Below, piece by piece: positions 27,113-35,940 of a stretch of DNA of 64,000 nucleotides. The stretch spans positions 2,852,001-2,916,000 of the forward strand of contig NZ_CP170448.1 of the NCBI RefSeq assembly GCF_042466685.1, written 5' to 3'. How positions within the stretch are numbered: the stretch's first letter is position 1; each line of letters opens with the position of its first letter. Origin of the DNA: Vreelandella sp042466685. GTDB taxonomy: Bacteria > Pseudomonadota > Gammaproteobacteria > Pseudomonadales > Halomonadaceae. The notes beneath the pieces are model-generated. The model worked only from the letters and a program-made list of their open reading frames with translations, had not been told where the DNA came from and searched no databases. The position numbers were made by a program, and so were the translations under genes.

Positions 27113-28780
27113 ATGTTTCAGCTCACTCGTAGTGTTACCTGGCAGGCGCTTGACCGCCTGCGCGACAAAACCGCCAACGACCGCATTCGTGACTACTTCA
27201 CCAATGACCCGCAGCGCTTTGAGAAAATGAGCCTGCGGGTGGGCGGTCTGTTTCTGGACTACTCCAAGCATCACGTCTCCGATGACGTGCTCGCCAAGCT
27301 GATTGAGCTAGCCGACCACTCCGCCCTGGTACAGCGCAGGGCTCAGATGTTCTCCGGCGATATTATCAACGTGACGGAAAACCGCCCGGTACTGCACACC
27401 GCATTGCGCCACCTAGGCGATGAGCCAGTGTATGTAGATGGTGAAGACGTGATGCCGGAAATCACCCGCACTCGTGAGCAGATCAAGCTGTTCTCCGAGA
27501 CGGTGCGCAGCGGTGAATGGAAAGGCTACAGCGGCAAACGCATTAAAGACGTGGTCAATATCGGTATTGGCGGCTCGGATCTTGGCCCCAACATGGCGGT
27601 GCGCGCGCTGCTCAAATACCGCCACCCAGAGCTGCACTTCCACTTCGTTTCCAACGTGGACGGCACCCATATTCAGAAAGTGCTCTCGCGCCTAGACCCC
27701 GCCACCACGCTGTTTATCGTCTCCACCAAAACCTTTTCTACTCAGGAGACGCTGCTTAACGCCAAAACCGCCCGGCGCTGGTTCCTGGAAAATGCCGGCG
27801 AAGACGCCGATGTGGGCGCGCACTTTATCGCTGCCTCCACCAATCGCAAGGCGGCAATGGAATTCGGCATTCGCGAAGAGAACGTGTTCGAGTTCTGGGC
27901 CTGGGTGGGTGGACGTTACTCCATGTGGTCATCCATCGGCCTGCCGATTGCGCTATCGATTGGTTTTGAAGGCTTTATCGAGCTGCTGGAAGGCGCCCAC
28001 GAGATGGATAACCACTTTATCAACGCGCCCTTCTCGCAAAACATGCCCGTGCTGATGGCGCTGATTGGCATTTGGTACATCAACTTTATTGGTGCCGAAA
28101 CCCAAGCCATCGTGCCCTACGACCAGGCGCTGAACCAACTGCCCTCCTTCCTGCAGCAGCTGGATATGGAGTCTAACGGCAAATCGGTGGATATTTTCGG
28201 CCACCCGGTGAATTACAAAACCGGCCCGATTGTGTGGGGCCAAACCGGCTCCAACGGCCAGCACGCCTTCTTCCAGCTGCTGCACCAAGGCACACGCTAT
28301 GTGCCCATCGACTTTATTGCCTCGCTCAAGCCCGAGCCCGGCGTTGAAGACCACCACTTCGCGCTGCTGACCAATATGCTCGCCCAGGCAAACGCCTTTA
28401 TGGAAGGCAGCCAAGGGGATAGCAAAGAGCTCAGCCAGCACGACCCCTACAGCTGCCCTGGCAACCGCCCTTCCAGCACGTTACTACTCGACGAGCTAAC
28501 GCCGAAAAACCTGGGTGCGCTGATCGCGCTCTACGAGCACAAGGTGTTTGTTCAAGGCGTCATCTGGAACATCAACTCCTTTGACCAGTGGGGCGTACAG
28601 CTTGGCAAGCGCATCGCCGGTGAAATCAGCGAGCGTATCGACACCAACGCCGCCGATTTCGACACCTCAACGCAAGGACTGCTGGAACTGGTGCGTGCGC
28701 ACTTCCCTAATGGCGGCAGCGGTGAGAAAGAGAGCGCCCCGGCCAGTGCCGATAAGAAACCTGCGAAGAAGAAGCGCTAG
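27113..28780 (+). CDS. pgi: Glucose-6-phosphate isomerase
   Basis: A 555-residue cytoplasmic enzyme interconverting glucose-6-phosphate and fructose-6-phosphate. Signatures are VNIGIGGSDLGPNMAVRAL, the phosphate-binding VSTKTFSTQETLLNA, FWAWVGGRYSMWSSIGLPIAL and GQTGSNGQHAFFQLLHQGTR with the catalytic Glu/His region, then the C-terminal NSFDQWGVQLGK. The last ~25 residues are a Lys/Ala/Pro-rich tail ending KPAKKKR. It stands alone with its own terminator. It joins the glucose released by the glucosidases to the fructose branch. Confidence 0.97.
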   Translation: MFQLTRSVTWQALDRLRDKTANDRIRDYFTNDPQRFEKMSLRVGGLFLDYSKHHVSDDVLAKLIELADHSALVQRRAQMFSGDIINVTENRPVLHTALRHLGDEPVYVDGEDVMPEITRTREQIKLFSETVRSGEWKGYSGKRIKDVVNIGIGGSDLGPNMAVRALLKYRHPELHFHFVSNVDGTHIQKVLSRLDPATTLFIVSTKTFSTQETLLNAKTARRWFLENAGEDADVGAHFIAASTNRKAAMEFGIREENVFEFWAWVGGRYSMWSSIGLPIALSIGFEGFIELLEGAHEMDNHFINAPFSQNMPVLMALIGIWYINFIGAETQAIVPYDQALNQLPSFLQQLDMESNGKSVDIFGHPVNYKTGPIVWGQTGSNGQHAFFQLLHQGTRYVPIDFIASLKPEPGVEDHHFALLTNMLAQANAFMEGSQGDSKELSQHDPYSCPGNRPSSTLLLDELTPKNLGALIALYEHKVFVQGVIWNINSFDQWGVQLGKRIAGEISERIDTNAADFDTSTQGLLELVRAHFPNGGSGEKESAPASADKKPAKKKR

Positions 28781-28807
28781 GCTAGGTCGGTAAACGGTAG
28801 CAAAACA

Positions 28808-28840
28808 AACGCCTTGGTTTGAGAGAACCAAGGCGTTTTT
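28808..28840 (+). terminator. Rho-independent terminator of pgi
   Basis: 12-bp stem AACGCCTTGGTT / AACCAAGGCGTT with a six-base loop, running into a T-tract. It sits 28 bases after the pgi stop. Confidence 0.93.
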
Positions 28841-28863
28841 GATTAAGTACACCATTCCACTTA

Positions 28864-29577
28864 TTAACCGATTGGCAAGTCGAGCTTAAAATTTTTGATG
28901 ATTTTCGGGTCTAGGCAGCTGCGTAGAAACGTATTCATAGGCGCCATATCGTTCGATGAGTAAAAATCCATCATCAGGGTGTTGAACTCTTGCTGACGCT
29001 TGGCAGGCACATTAATAATCGGGAATCCGTAGGCCAGCAAAATGCCATTCATCATAAATCGGCCAGTACGCTTGTTAACGTCCCAAAAGAATTGCGCCCT
29101 AGCCATCTGTAGAAAAGCAGTGATGGCTTGATCGTAACTATCCTCTTCGCTCTCTACCTGCCGCTGAACCTCTTGCCATCTAGCATCAAGCTCGTCAGGC
29201 GCGGGCGGCTCATAGTCAGAACCTGCGATCGTTACATAACCAGAACGAAATTTGCCCCACTCCAAGGCCTCTTCCTTGCCTGCGATGGCATGGATATCTA
29301 GAGCGGTGTGCTTATCAAAGCGAAATTGGCCTTTATCGACTAGCGTGAATATATGCTCCCAAGCTTTTGCCTGGTTGATCGCCATATTCTGATCGCTGAT
29401 TTTATGGCCGCCAACGGTTATACCATCCAGGATCGTCTGAACCTCCGGCAGCGTCATAGCTACCCCTTCCAGGTTCACCGCATCGTAAACCAAAGCAGGC
29501 ACATCCCGTACCGCCAGTTGCCTAGCCAAGCGAATATTAGGCTGCATATTCCACTGCTTATCCTGTGCTGTTGCCAT
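28864..29577 (-). CDS. Fic/Doc-fold protein with altered active-site motif
   Basis: 237 residues from the ATG at 29577; a GTG at 29622 would add 15 residues but has no ribosome site. Near residue 162 is QFFWDVNKRTGRF, which aligns to the Fic motif H-x-F-x-D-G-N-G/K-R-x-x-R. The catalytic His is replaced by Gln (codon 29092-29094) and the Gly by Val, while Phe, Asp, Asn, Lys/Arg and the last Arg remain. An NLEG segment near residue 35 resembles the (S/T)xxxE(G/N) inhibitory helix. Active Fic proteins transfer AMP to target hydroxyls; without His this may be impaired or altered. No antitoxin is obvious nearby. Confidence 0.75.
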   Translation of the reverse strand: MATAQDKQWNMQPNIRLARQLAVRDVPALVYDAVNLEGVAMTLPEVQTILDGITVGGHKISDQNMAINQAKAWEHIFTLVDKGQFRFDKHTALDIHAIAGKEEALEWGKFRSGYVTIAGSDYEPPAPDELDARWQEVQRQVESEEDSYDQAITAFLQMARAQFFWDVNKRTGRFMMNGILLAYGFPIINVPAKRQQEFNTLMMDFYSSNDMAPMNTFLRSCLDPKIIKNFKLDLPIG

Positions 29578-29592
29578 GGGGCCGTGTCTCGT

Positions 29593-29634
29593 GTTCTGCA
29601 AATGGGATAAGTATATCGCCACGGGATAGAGTAT
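29593..29634. repeat. Direct repeat upstream of the Fic-like gene
   Basis: GGATAAGTATAT and GGATAGAGTATAT occur about 20 bases apart just before the Fic-like start. They could be a regulator site or a promoter element; no factor can be named. Confidence 0.4.
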
Positions 29635-29815
29635 ATGCTGTGAGGAAGCTATCTGTTACTAAGCATAGCTAATAGACTCTGATGATCCGCTCTTTTTAGC
29701 GCCTCTCTGCTCGCACATGTCTGCCAGTTTCGACTCCGATAAAAACGTGGCGGTGATGGTGGATTCTGACCAAATAGCCTGAACGGACTCACTATCGCTT
29801 AGCGTAAATGACCGA

Positions 29816-30286
29816 TCATTCAATGTCCCAATACATAATATGTTGAGGCCCCGCAGCACCACCCAGGTAGTGCCCACCTGTCTCATGAAAGCCCGCCTTT
29901 CGATAACAGGTGTAAGCCGCAGGGTTCTTGGCGTTCACCGTCAGGTAGATCCGAGGGTAGTTCGCATAGTTTTCTTTTAGGTAGGGAAACAGCGCTTTTA
30001 CCGCCAACGTTCCGAACCCTCTACCCTGCTGCTTGGAGTCAATGAGAAACGTGCGTAAGCCTATGCTGCCTTTAGTGCAAAAATCATAATCATCAGCGTA
30101 GGCTATATCGATTTTGAAGCACCCTATCATCTGATCATTGTGTTTAATCACATGCAGATGGGTAGCCTCGTTTTTATCAGCGAGAAAGTCCTGAGCAGTT
30201 CCAACAAACTTCACCTGATCATCATGCACCGCAATACTGCGCACAACAGCGATATCCGATGCATTAAGTTTTTCTAGCTTGATCAT
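29816..30286 (-). CDS. GNAT-family N-acetyltransferase
   Basis: 156 residues forming a single GNAT domain. The acetyl-CoA pyrophosphate loop is KQQGRGFGT near residue 87-95 (consensus Q/RxxGxG/A), preceded by the strand GLRTFLID. The later LTVNAKNPAAYTCYRKAGFHETGG is the usual Nx(6-7)A..Y.K.GF element. The substrate is unknown. No clear ribosome site precedes the ATG. It lies 137 bases after the DinB-like gene and in the same direction as the Fic-like gene, in a stretch of lower GC than the flanks. Confidence 0.87.
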   Translation of the reverse strand: MIKLEKLNASDIAVVRSIAVHDDQVKFVGTAQDFLADKNEATHLHVIKHNDQMIGCFKIDIAYADDYDFCTKGSIGLRTFLIDSKQQGRGFGTLAVKALFPYLKENYANYPRIYLTVNAKNPAAYTCYRKAGFHETGGHYLGGAAGPQHIMYWDIE

Positions 30287-30423
30287 CTAGTGTTCGCAGC
30301 TATTGTAAGTAATGTGACACTTTTCAATGTAAGCCACCGCTATCAAGGATCTTCAGTGTACACATATCTAATATGTCTGGGCTTTCTCTCTTTACCGTTT
30401 CCTACCATAAAAGTGGTTAACCA

Positions 30424-30969
30424 TCATATTGAAGCCTCCTCCGGAATCAACGCCAGTAGATCGGTGACGCCAATATCCACCCCGGCTTGGGAGAATAAAG
30501 TAGATGCCTGCCCACGGTGGTGGGTTTGGTGGTTGAAGAAGTGAACGATCAGGCTTGAGTAGCGCCGTTTTGAGGCCACTCCTTTTGTGTTGTGATAACT
30601 CAGCGTGGTACTCACATCGTCGTCTGTAAGCGCCGCTACCCAGTTAATAATCACGGTATCGAGCCATTGACGATGCGCTTTCAACCCCTCCAAGTCATCA
30701 AAGAGAGGCTGATCAAGGCGCTCTTGCGCAGGTAGTGCCACCATTACCTCAAGTGTTCTTGCGGAAGAGGAGGCATGTGTGGCAAACCGTTTGAGCCAAA
30801 TAGTGTCAGCGACCGTGATGTGATTCAGTGTGCCAAAAATCGAGCCGAAGAAGGCGCCACGCTCTTCACTCAGTTCAGAGGCGCTCAGCTTACTGGCGGC
30901 ATCATAGAGTTTAGCGTTCATCCACTGGTTATAAGTGGCTAACTGTTCGAAGTGTTGTTGAAGTGTCAT
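30424..30969 (-). CDS. DinB-family (DUF664-like) metal-binding protein
   Basis: 181 residues of four-helix DinB type. The three-histidine metal site is visible: His in GTLNHITVADTIWLKRF near residue 50, and HFFNHQTHHRGQ near residue 143-153. LxxHxxxxYNxWxN (LQQHFEQLATYNQWMN) opens the protein, as is typical. Family members act as thiol-dependent transferases or hydrolases, but the specific reaction cannot be read here. It is unrelated to DNA polymerase IV despite the name. Confidence 0.88.
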   Translation of the reverse strand: MTLQQHFEQLATYNQWMNAKLYDAASKLSASELSEERGAFFGSIFGTLNHITVADTIWLKRFATHASSSARTLEVMVALPAQERLDQPLFDDLEGLKAHRQWLDTVIINWVAALTDDDVSTTLSYHNTKGVASKRRYSSLIVHFFNHQTHHRGQASTLFSQAGVDIGVTDLLALIPEEASI

Positions 30970-31037
30970 GAGTTAAGACCTTTCCTTGTCAAAAGCAGCA
31001 TCCGTTTAGAACGTTTGAAATACAGGCGAGAACGGCA

Positions 31038-31769
31038 TTACCGCCCACCTGCGACATCAATAAATGACCCCGTTACATAAGAGGCTTCGTCCGACAGCAG
31101 CCAAGCGATGGTATTAGCCACTTCGTCAGCGCTACCGCCACGCTGCATAGGAATTTGGGGAGCTAAACGATCAACCCGTCCTGGCTCTCCACCATCGGCA
31201 TGCATATCAGTGTAGATAAAACCGGGACGAACGGCGTTAACACGAATCCCCGAACCCGCCACTTCACGAGACAACCCCTTTGTTAGGGTGTCCATGGCAC
31301 CTTTCGATGCAGCGTAGTCAACATATTCGAAGGGCGAGCCTGTTTGCGAGGCAAGCGATGAGACATTGACGATGGCACTACCAGCAGGAAAGCGTCTGGC
31401 GGCTTCTCTGGAGCAAAGAAAACAGCTGACCACGTTGCTATTAAGCACTTGGTTGAAGCGCTCCAGGTCGATGTCGACCAGCTTGGATTGAGCAAACAGT
31501 ATCCCTGCATTATTAACCAAGTGCGTCACCTCGCCAAAGTGCTCCTCTGCTGCATCAAACAGGCGGATCACGTCAGCTTCATTGCTAACATCCGCTTGAT
31601 GGGCAAACGCTCGGCCACCGTTACGTACAATGGTATCAACCACACTATTTGCGCGATCTCTGTTCGCAAGATAGTTGACGCACACTGCATAGCCTTTAGT
31701 CGCCAGCAGTTTTGCAGTCGCAGCTCCTATACCCCGACTTCCTCCCGTCACAATAACCACTTTTGACAT
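31038..31769 (-). CDS. Short-chain dehydrogenase/reductase
   Basis: A 243-residue SDR of the classical type. The nucleotide-binding motif is TGGSRGIG at residues 8-15, the NNAG motif is LVNNAGI near 87, and the catalytic Ser-Tyr-Lys are in NVSSLAS, YVDYAASKGAMD. GFIYTDMHADGGEPGR after the active site and the C-terminal ASYVTGSFIDVAGGR are like YgfF/FabG-type oxidoreductases. The residues after the second strand (NYLANRDRA) with an Asn-Tyr suggest NADP(H). The substrate is unknown. AGGAGACATC precedes the ATG. Confidence 0.9.
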   Translation of the reverse strand: MSKVVIVTGGSRGIGAATAKLLATKGYAVCVNYLANRDRANSVVDTIVRNGGRAFAHQADVSNEADVIRLFDAAEEHFGEVTHLVNNAGILFAQSKLVDIDLERFNQVLNSNVVSCFLCSREAARRFPAGSAIVNVSSLASQTGSPFEYVDYAASKGAMDTLTKGLSREVAGSGIRVNAVRPGFIYTDMHADGGEPGRVDRLAPQIPMQRGGSADEVANTIAWLLSDEASYVTGSFIDVAGGR

Positions 31770-31940
31770 GATGTCTCCTCAATGGCGCTGAGTTCACAAA
31801 CCCACTTGTCAGATTAGCCCCGTCATAGTGACTTGGGTAGCTTCACCGGAGCCACCTGTCGTATTCCGTCATTTACGGGCTATTGCTTTCTTGCCTTTTC
31901 ACAACTACTGTATATAAAACCACTAAAAGGAGGTGGACAG

Positions 31941-33023
31941 ATGGCATCTCTTGGCTCGCCTTTTCAGTCAGCTACCTATAAAGGTCGCGGAGCAACCTAC
32001 GACCCGCACAATCGCTTTTCGCCTACCCACAGCGTGGCAGAAGACGACGGCTGGTGGCGAGAGGAAACGTTAACGACCATCGCCACCGAAGTACGCGAAG
32101 AGGTAAGCAAAAGTGCACTCTCCTGGAACAAATCACCGGATTTACCTTTTGATCGCTCGCTGAACCCCTACCGCGGCTGTGAGCACGGTTGCGTTTACTG
32201 CTACGCCCGCCCCTCCCACGCCTACTGGGATTTATCGCCAGGGCTGGATTTTGAAACCAAATTGATTGCTCGCAGCGGTTTAGTGGAGCAGTTAACCGAA
32301 GAGCTTTGCAATCCCAACTATGTGTGCCGCCCCATCAACCTTTCCGGCAACACCGACTGCTACCAACCGCTTGAAGCCAAATACCAAACCACTCGACAGT
32401 TACTTGAACTGCTGCTGGAGTGTCGCCATCCGGTAACGCTGGTGACCAAAAGCACCCTGGTGCTGCGCGATTTAGAGCTACTCGCGGAGATGGCCGAGCA
32501 CCGCCTGGTACGCGTATTTGTCAGCTTGACCAGCCTGGATGCCAATTTAAAACGCACATTAGAGCCACGAGCGGCGTCGCCCCAGGCGCGCTTACGAGCC
32601 ATTCGTGAACTTAATACGGCGGGCATTCCCGTAGGTACGCTGATTTCGCCGGTGATTCCGGGGCTGACGGATCATGAAATCGAAAACCTTTTGGAAGCCG
32701 CCAGCCGTTCGGGGGCACGCACCGCCGCCTGGATGCTGCTGCGCTTGCCCTATGAAGTGGCGCCGCTATTTGAAGCGTGGTTAGAAGCCCACTACCCAGA
32801 GCGAGCGGCTAAAGTGATGAGCCTAATGCGCCAGTGCCGGGGCGGTAAGGCGTACGATGCCAAGTTTGGTAAACGCTTTCGCGGTGAAGGGGTATTTGCG
32901 GATTTAATCGCCCAGCGCTTTGCACGCGCCAGCCGCCAGTGGAAGTTGCAGGATCGCACCGAGCAGGGCTTGAACACGCGGGATTTTCGCCCGCCACGAG
33001 CGCAACAGGATTTATTCATTTAA
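31941..33023 (+). CDS. PA0069-family radical SAM protein
   Basis: 360 residues. The radical SAM cluster motif CEHGCVYCYAR (CxxxCxxC) is near residue 80, following LNPYRG, and the context HAYWDLSPGLDFETKL is typical of the PA0069/SPL-like family (COG1533). The start at 31941 is fixed by a perfect AAAGGAGGTGGACAG ribosome site; the open frame upstream is not coding. It should bind a 4Fe-4S cluster and SAM in the cytoplasm. The reaction of this family is unknown, although it is distantly related to spore photoproduct lyase. A winged-helix gene follows 41 bases later and may be co-transcribed. Confidence 0.92.
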   Translation: MASLGSPFQSATYKGRGATYDPHNRFSPTHSVAEDDGWWREETLTTIATEVREEVSKSALSWNKSPDLPFDRSLNPYRGCEHGCVYCYARPSHAYWDLSPGLDFETKLIARSGLVEQLTEELCNPNYVCRPINLSGNTDCYQPLEAKYQTTRQLLELLLECRHPVTLVTKSTLVLRDLELLAEMAEHRLVRVFVSLTSLDANLKRTLEPRAASPQARLRAIRELNTAGIPVGTLISPVIPGLTDHEIENLLEAASRSGARTAAWMLLRLPYEVAPLFEAWLEAHYPERAAKVMSLMRQCRGGKAYDAKFGKRFRGEGVFADLIAQRFARASRQWKLQDRTEQGLNTRDFRPPRAQQDLFI

Positions 33024-33064
33024 GCTAAGCGGCAGATGCAACAATTAGCTGCAAAGGAAGCCGA

Positions 33065-33364
33065 ATGCCCACGCTTAGCAAAACCAAATCGAGTTTTTAC
33101 CGCCGCTTATATGTCGCCCATTTGATCGAACAAGGCATCGCCAGCGTGCCTGCGTTAATCGAGGCCACCGGCATGCCGAGACGCACTGCACAGGATACAA
33201 TTACTTCGCTCGCCGAGTTGGATATCGAGTGTGTATTTACTAAAGATGACGGCGAGCGCCACAACATTGGCCGCTACCAGATACGTAATTGGGGCGCGAT
33301 AGATCCACACTGGGTGGCGACAAATGCAGAGCGCCTTAAACAGGCACTTGGCTATGCCATTTAG
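33065..33364 (+). CDS. Small winged-helix protein
   Basis: 99 residues. The protein fits the small winged helix-turn-helix type: FYRRLYVAHLIEQGIASVPALIEATGMPRRTAQDTITSLAELDIECVFTKDDG reads as helix-turn-helix (residues 28-48) followed by a wing. A C-terminal IRNWGAIDPHWV segment completes it. It probably binds nucleic acid as a dimer; the target is unknown. It follows the radical SAM gene closely with AAAGGAAGCCGA before its ATG. Its stop converges with the P-type ATPase gene 23 bases on. Confidence 0.75.
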   Translation: MPTLSKTKSSFYRRLYVAHLIEQGIASVPALIEATGMPRRTAQDTITSLAELDIECVFTKDDGERHNIGRYQIRNWGAIDPHWVATNAERLKQALGYAI

Positions 33365-33387
33365 CTCTCTTCATTTAGTGAGCCCTC

Positions 33388-35565
33388 TTACTCCGGCTCA
33401 GCCCAGGCTAATCGTGCAGCGTTGAGGGTAACCGTCAGCGAGCTTGCTGCCATGGCGAGCACTGCGATTAACGGGGGGATTGCCATCACGATCACCAAAC
33501 CGAGCGCCAGCGTGTTATAGAGCGCCGAAAAGAACAGGTTCTGCACCATGGTGCGCCGGGTGCGCTGGGCAATGCCAAGCAGTTTCACTACCCCGCCAAC
33601 TCCTGGTGTCATAAGCTGAGCAGAAGCACCCTCCCGGGCGGCCTCGCTGGCACTCAATGGCGCGATACCCACCTCTGCTGCGACCAGGCTCAAGGTATCG
33701 TTTAAGCCATCCCCCACGTAGAGCGTTGGCGATGGCAGTCCTTGCAATAACCGCGCTTTGGCTTCCGGCGAGCGCTGAGCATAACAAGCTTCACGGGGAA
33801 GCCCCACGCGCTCGCCTAACCAATTCACCGCGCCCTGCCGGTCACCGCTGATCATCGCCACTACATAACCTGACGCGAGTAAGCGCTTCACGCTGGGTTC
33901 GGCGTCGCCTACCGGCTGATCAGTGAGATAGAGCGTGGCGAGCCAACCCGCCTCATCGGCGATCACCACTTGAGAAGCAAAGGCCAGCGTTGCGTCCTCC
34001 GCTTGGGCAGGCAGCACGATGCGCTGGCGAGCCAACCAATGGGCACTGCCTACCGTCAGCCATTCGCCACTACTTAACTGCACGCGGCGCCCTTCCCCGG
34101 GCGATTCGTTGACCTCTATACATTGTTCAGGTGGCTGATCGCTTGGGTTACTCGCCCAGCGGGCGAGCGCCTGCGCTAAGGGGTGTTCGCTGCCCGCAAC
34201 GGCGGCGCTGAGCTTGCGTTGTAACATCTGTTCATCAAAACCTTCCCGCGCCAGCCAGTGAAGCACTGCGTGGCTGCCGGTGGTCAAGGTACCGGTTTTA
34301 TCCAGTGCGACCGAGCGAATACGTGCCAGGGTTTCAAGCGCTGCGGGGTCGCGCAGTGCAATCCCTTGCTGCATAGCCTGACCACTCCCTGCCAGGCTTG
34401 CCAGCGGTACTGCAAGCCCGACGGCGCAGGGGCATGCCACGACTAATACAGAAAGCGCGCGCACCAAGGCATCCTCCCAACCCAACCCGAATAACAGCGC
34501 AGCGGGCAGTGTCAGTAACGCGAGCCCTAGTGCTAACGGGCTTAGCCAGGCGGCAAAGCGGTCAGCAAGCTTCTGCAATTCGCCTTTTTTGGCCTGATAG
34601 CGGCGCATTTCATCACACAGCCGATCCAGTCGCCGCTGGCCTACCCCAGCGCTGACCTGCATGACGATAGGCGTGGCACCCAAATAACGGCAGCCCGCGT
34701 ATATCGTCTGCTCTGCTTGAAAATGTCGCGGCAAGCTTTCCCCAGTCAGTGAGGCGGTGTCGATCCAGCCGGGCTCTTCAAGGGCGCCGTCAAGAGCCAC
34801 CATCGCACCGGGCGCTAACTCAACGCGCATTCCCGTGCTCACGTCATCTACAGGCAGCGATATCCAGGCTTTCTCTTGCCAAGCCGTGATGTTCACGTTC
34901 GGCAGCGTCAGGGCATCCAATGCTTTTAACCCCCGATGGCGGCACAGCGTTTCCACCAACCGCCCAACGAGTAAGAGCACGATCAGCATTACCGCCGTAT
35001 CGAAGTAGACCTCTGCAGAGCCGCGCCATAGCAGCCATACCGACACCATCACCGCGCCAATAACGCCAAGGCTGACGAGCACATCCATACCGGGACGCTT
35101 GGCAAGCAGCGTGCGCCACCCCGCCCGGTAAAACGGCACGCCGGCAAACAGCACAACGGGCAGTGAAAAAGCCCCTGAAACCCAAGCGACTACTTGCTCA
35201 ACCTGCACGTTTGGCAGCGCACCGGCGTAGATCAGTAGAGAAGCCAGCATTGTCCACATGCCGAACAACGAGCCGACCATCAGTCTAAGCGTTAAGTAGC
35301 GGCTCTCCTCCTCTAGACGCGCATGGGCATCCGCCACCGGCTCAAGCTCCGTCAGTCGGTAGCCCAGACGCTTAACCTTTGCGGCGAGATTCGAGAGCTG
35401 GGTAATGGCAGGTGTGCCGCTGATGCAAAGCGTTGCGCTTGGGTAGTGCACGCTAACCTCACGCACGCCTTCAAGCCGCTTAAGTGAGCCCTCCACGGCT
35501 AGGGCGCAGCTGGTACACCACATACCGTGGAGGGTATAGAGCTTTTCCGCGTTGGCGTCAGTCAT
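33388..35565 (-). CDS. Copper-type heavy-metal P1B ATPase
   Basis: About 725 residues. The N-terminal metal-binding domain has GMWCTSCAL (CxxC), followed by membrane spans, the actuator TGES, the ion-site CPC in VVACPCAVGLAVPLA, the phosphorylation motif DKTGTLT, HP in SEHPLAQ, and GDGLNDTLSLVAAEVGIA. The CPC site and HP locus are those of Cu+-ATPases, including the CcoI/FixI class that supplies copper to oxidases. That role fits: it lies directly downstream of the caa3 oxidase genes on the same strand. I place the start at the ATG at 35565; a TTG at 35580 overlapping the previous gene is the alternative. Confidence 0.9.
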   Translation of the reverse strand: MTDANAEKLYTLHGMWCTSCALAVEGSLKRLEGVREVSVHYPSATLCISGTPAITQLSNLAAKVKRLGYRLTELEPVADAHARLEEESRYLTLRLMVGSLFGMWTMLASLLIYAGALPNVQVEQVVAWVSGAFSLPVVLFAGVPFYRAGWRTLLAKRPGMDVLVSLGVIGAVMVSVWLLWRGSAEVYFDTAVMLIVLLLVGRLVETLCRHRGLKALDALTLPNVNITAWQEKAWISLPVDDVSTGMRVELAPGAMVALDGALEEPGWIDTASLTGESLPRHFQAEQTIYAGCRYLGATPIVMQVSAGVGQRRLDRLCDEMRRYQAKKGELQKLADRFAAWLSPLALGLALLTLPAALLFGLGWEDALVRALSVLVVACPCAVGLAVPLASLAGSGQAMQQGIALRDPAALETLARIRSVALDKTGTLTTGSHAVLHWLAREGFDEQMLQRKLSAAVAGSEHPLAQALARWASNPSDQPPEQCIEVNESPGEGRRVQLSSGEWLTVGSAHWLARQRIVLPAQAEDATLAFASQVVIADEAGWLATLYLTDQPVGDAEPSVKRLLASGYVVAMISGDRQGAVNWLGERVGLPREACYAQRSPEAKARLLQGLPSPTLYVGDGLNDTLSLVAAEVGIAPLSASEAAREGASAQLMTPGVGGVVKLLGIAQRTRRTMVQNLFFSALYNTLALGLVIVMAIPPLIAVLAMAASSLTVTLNAARLAWAEPE

Positions 35566-35570
35566 GCCAC

Positions 35571-35936
35571 TCACAGACAAGGCGGAATGCCGATAATCGG
35601 CATTGCCGCAAACACAACGCCTAAGGTAGAGAAAAGATACAGCCCAGCAGACACCGAAGCATTAAAGCGCAGCCGCCCGACCTGGCGCTTGGCTATCCGG
35701 CAACAGCCCACTGTTAACGCCGCCAATAACGCAATTGCTAGGATACTGACCATCAGCAGCATGGCATTCACCAGGTTAAAAACCCCTTGCTCGGGAGCAG
35801 GCGGCGCGACTGCGCAGGCGACCGCATGCCCACCATAAACCGCCACAAACCAGATACACCATAGCGTTAAACCAATAACGAAATGCAAGGGATGGGTGAG
35901 ATGTAGGCGCTGCATTACACTGTTCGCAGTCGTCAT
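35571..35936 (-). CDS. Small membrane protein of the caa3 oxidase operon
   Basis: 121 residues with three predicted membrane spans: FVIGLTLWCIWFVAVYGG, LVNAMLLMVSILAIALLAALTVGCC and AGLYLFSTLGVVFAAMPIIG. A Cys-containing loop lies between the first two (HAVACAVAPPAPEQG) and CL ends the protein. I do not recognise a named family with certainty. It lies between ctaD (4-base gap) and the copper ATPase. Genes of this size at this position are often small accessory membrane proteins of the oxidase; that is inference from context. Confidence 0.7.
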   Translation of the reverse strand: MTTANSVMQRLHLTHPLHFVIGLTLWCIWFVAVYGGHAVACAVAPPAPEQGVFNLVNAMLLMVSILAIALLAALTVGCCRIAKRQVGRLRFNASVSAGLYLFSTLGVVFAAMPIIGIPPCL

Positions 35937-35940
35937 CAGC

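Noticed and set aside
29659..29886. A 75-residue minus-strand frame after the GNAT gene
   Set aside because: It overlaps the GNAT gene end, has no ribosome site and shows no recognisable protein pattern.
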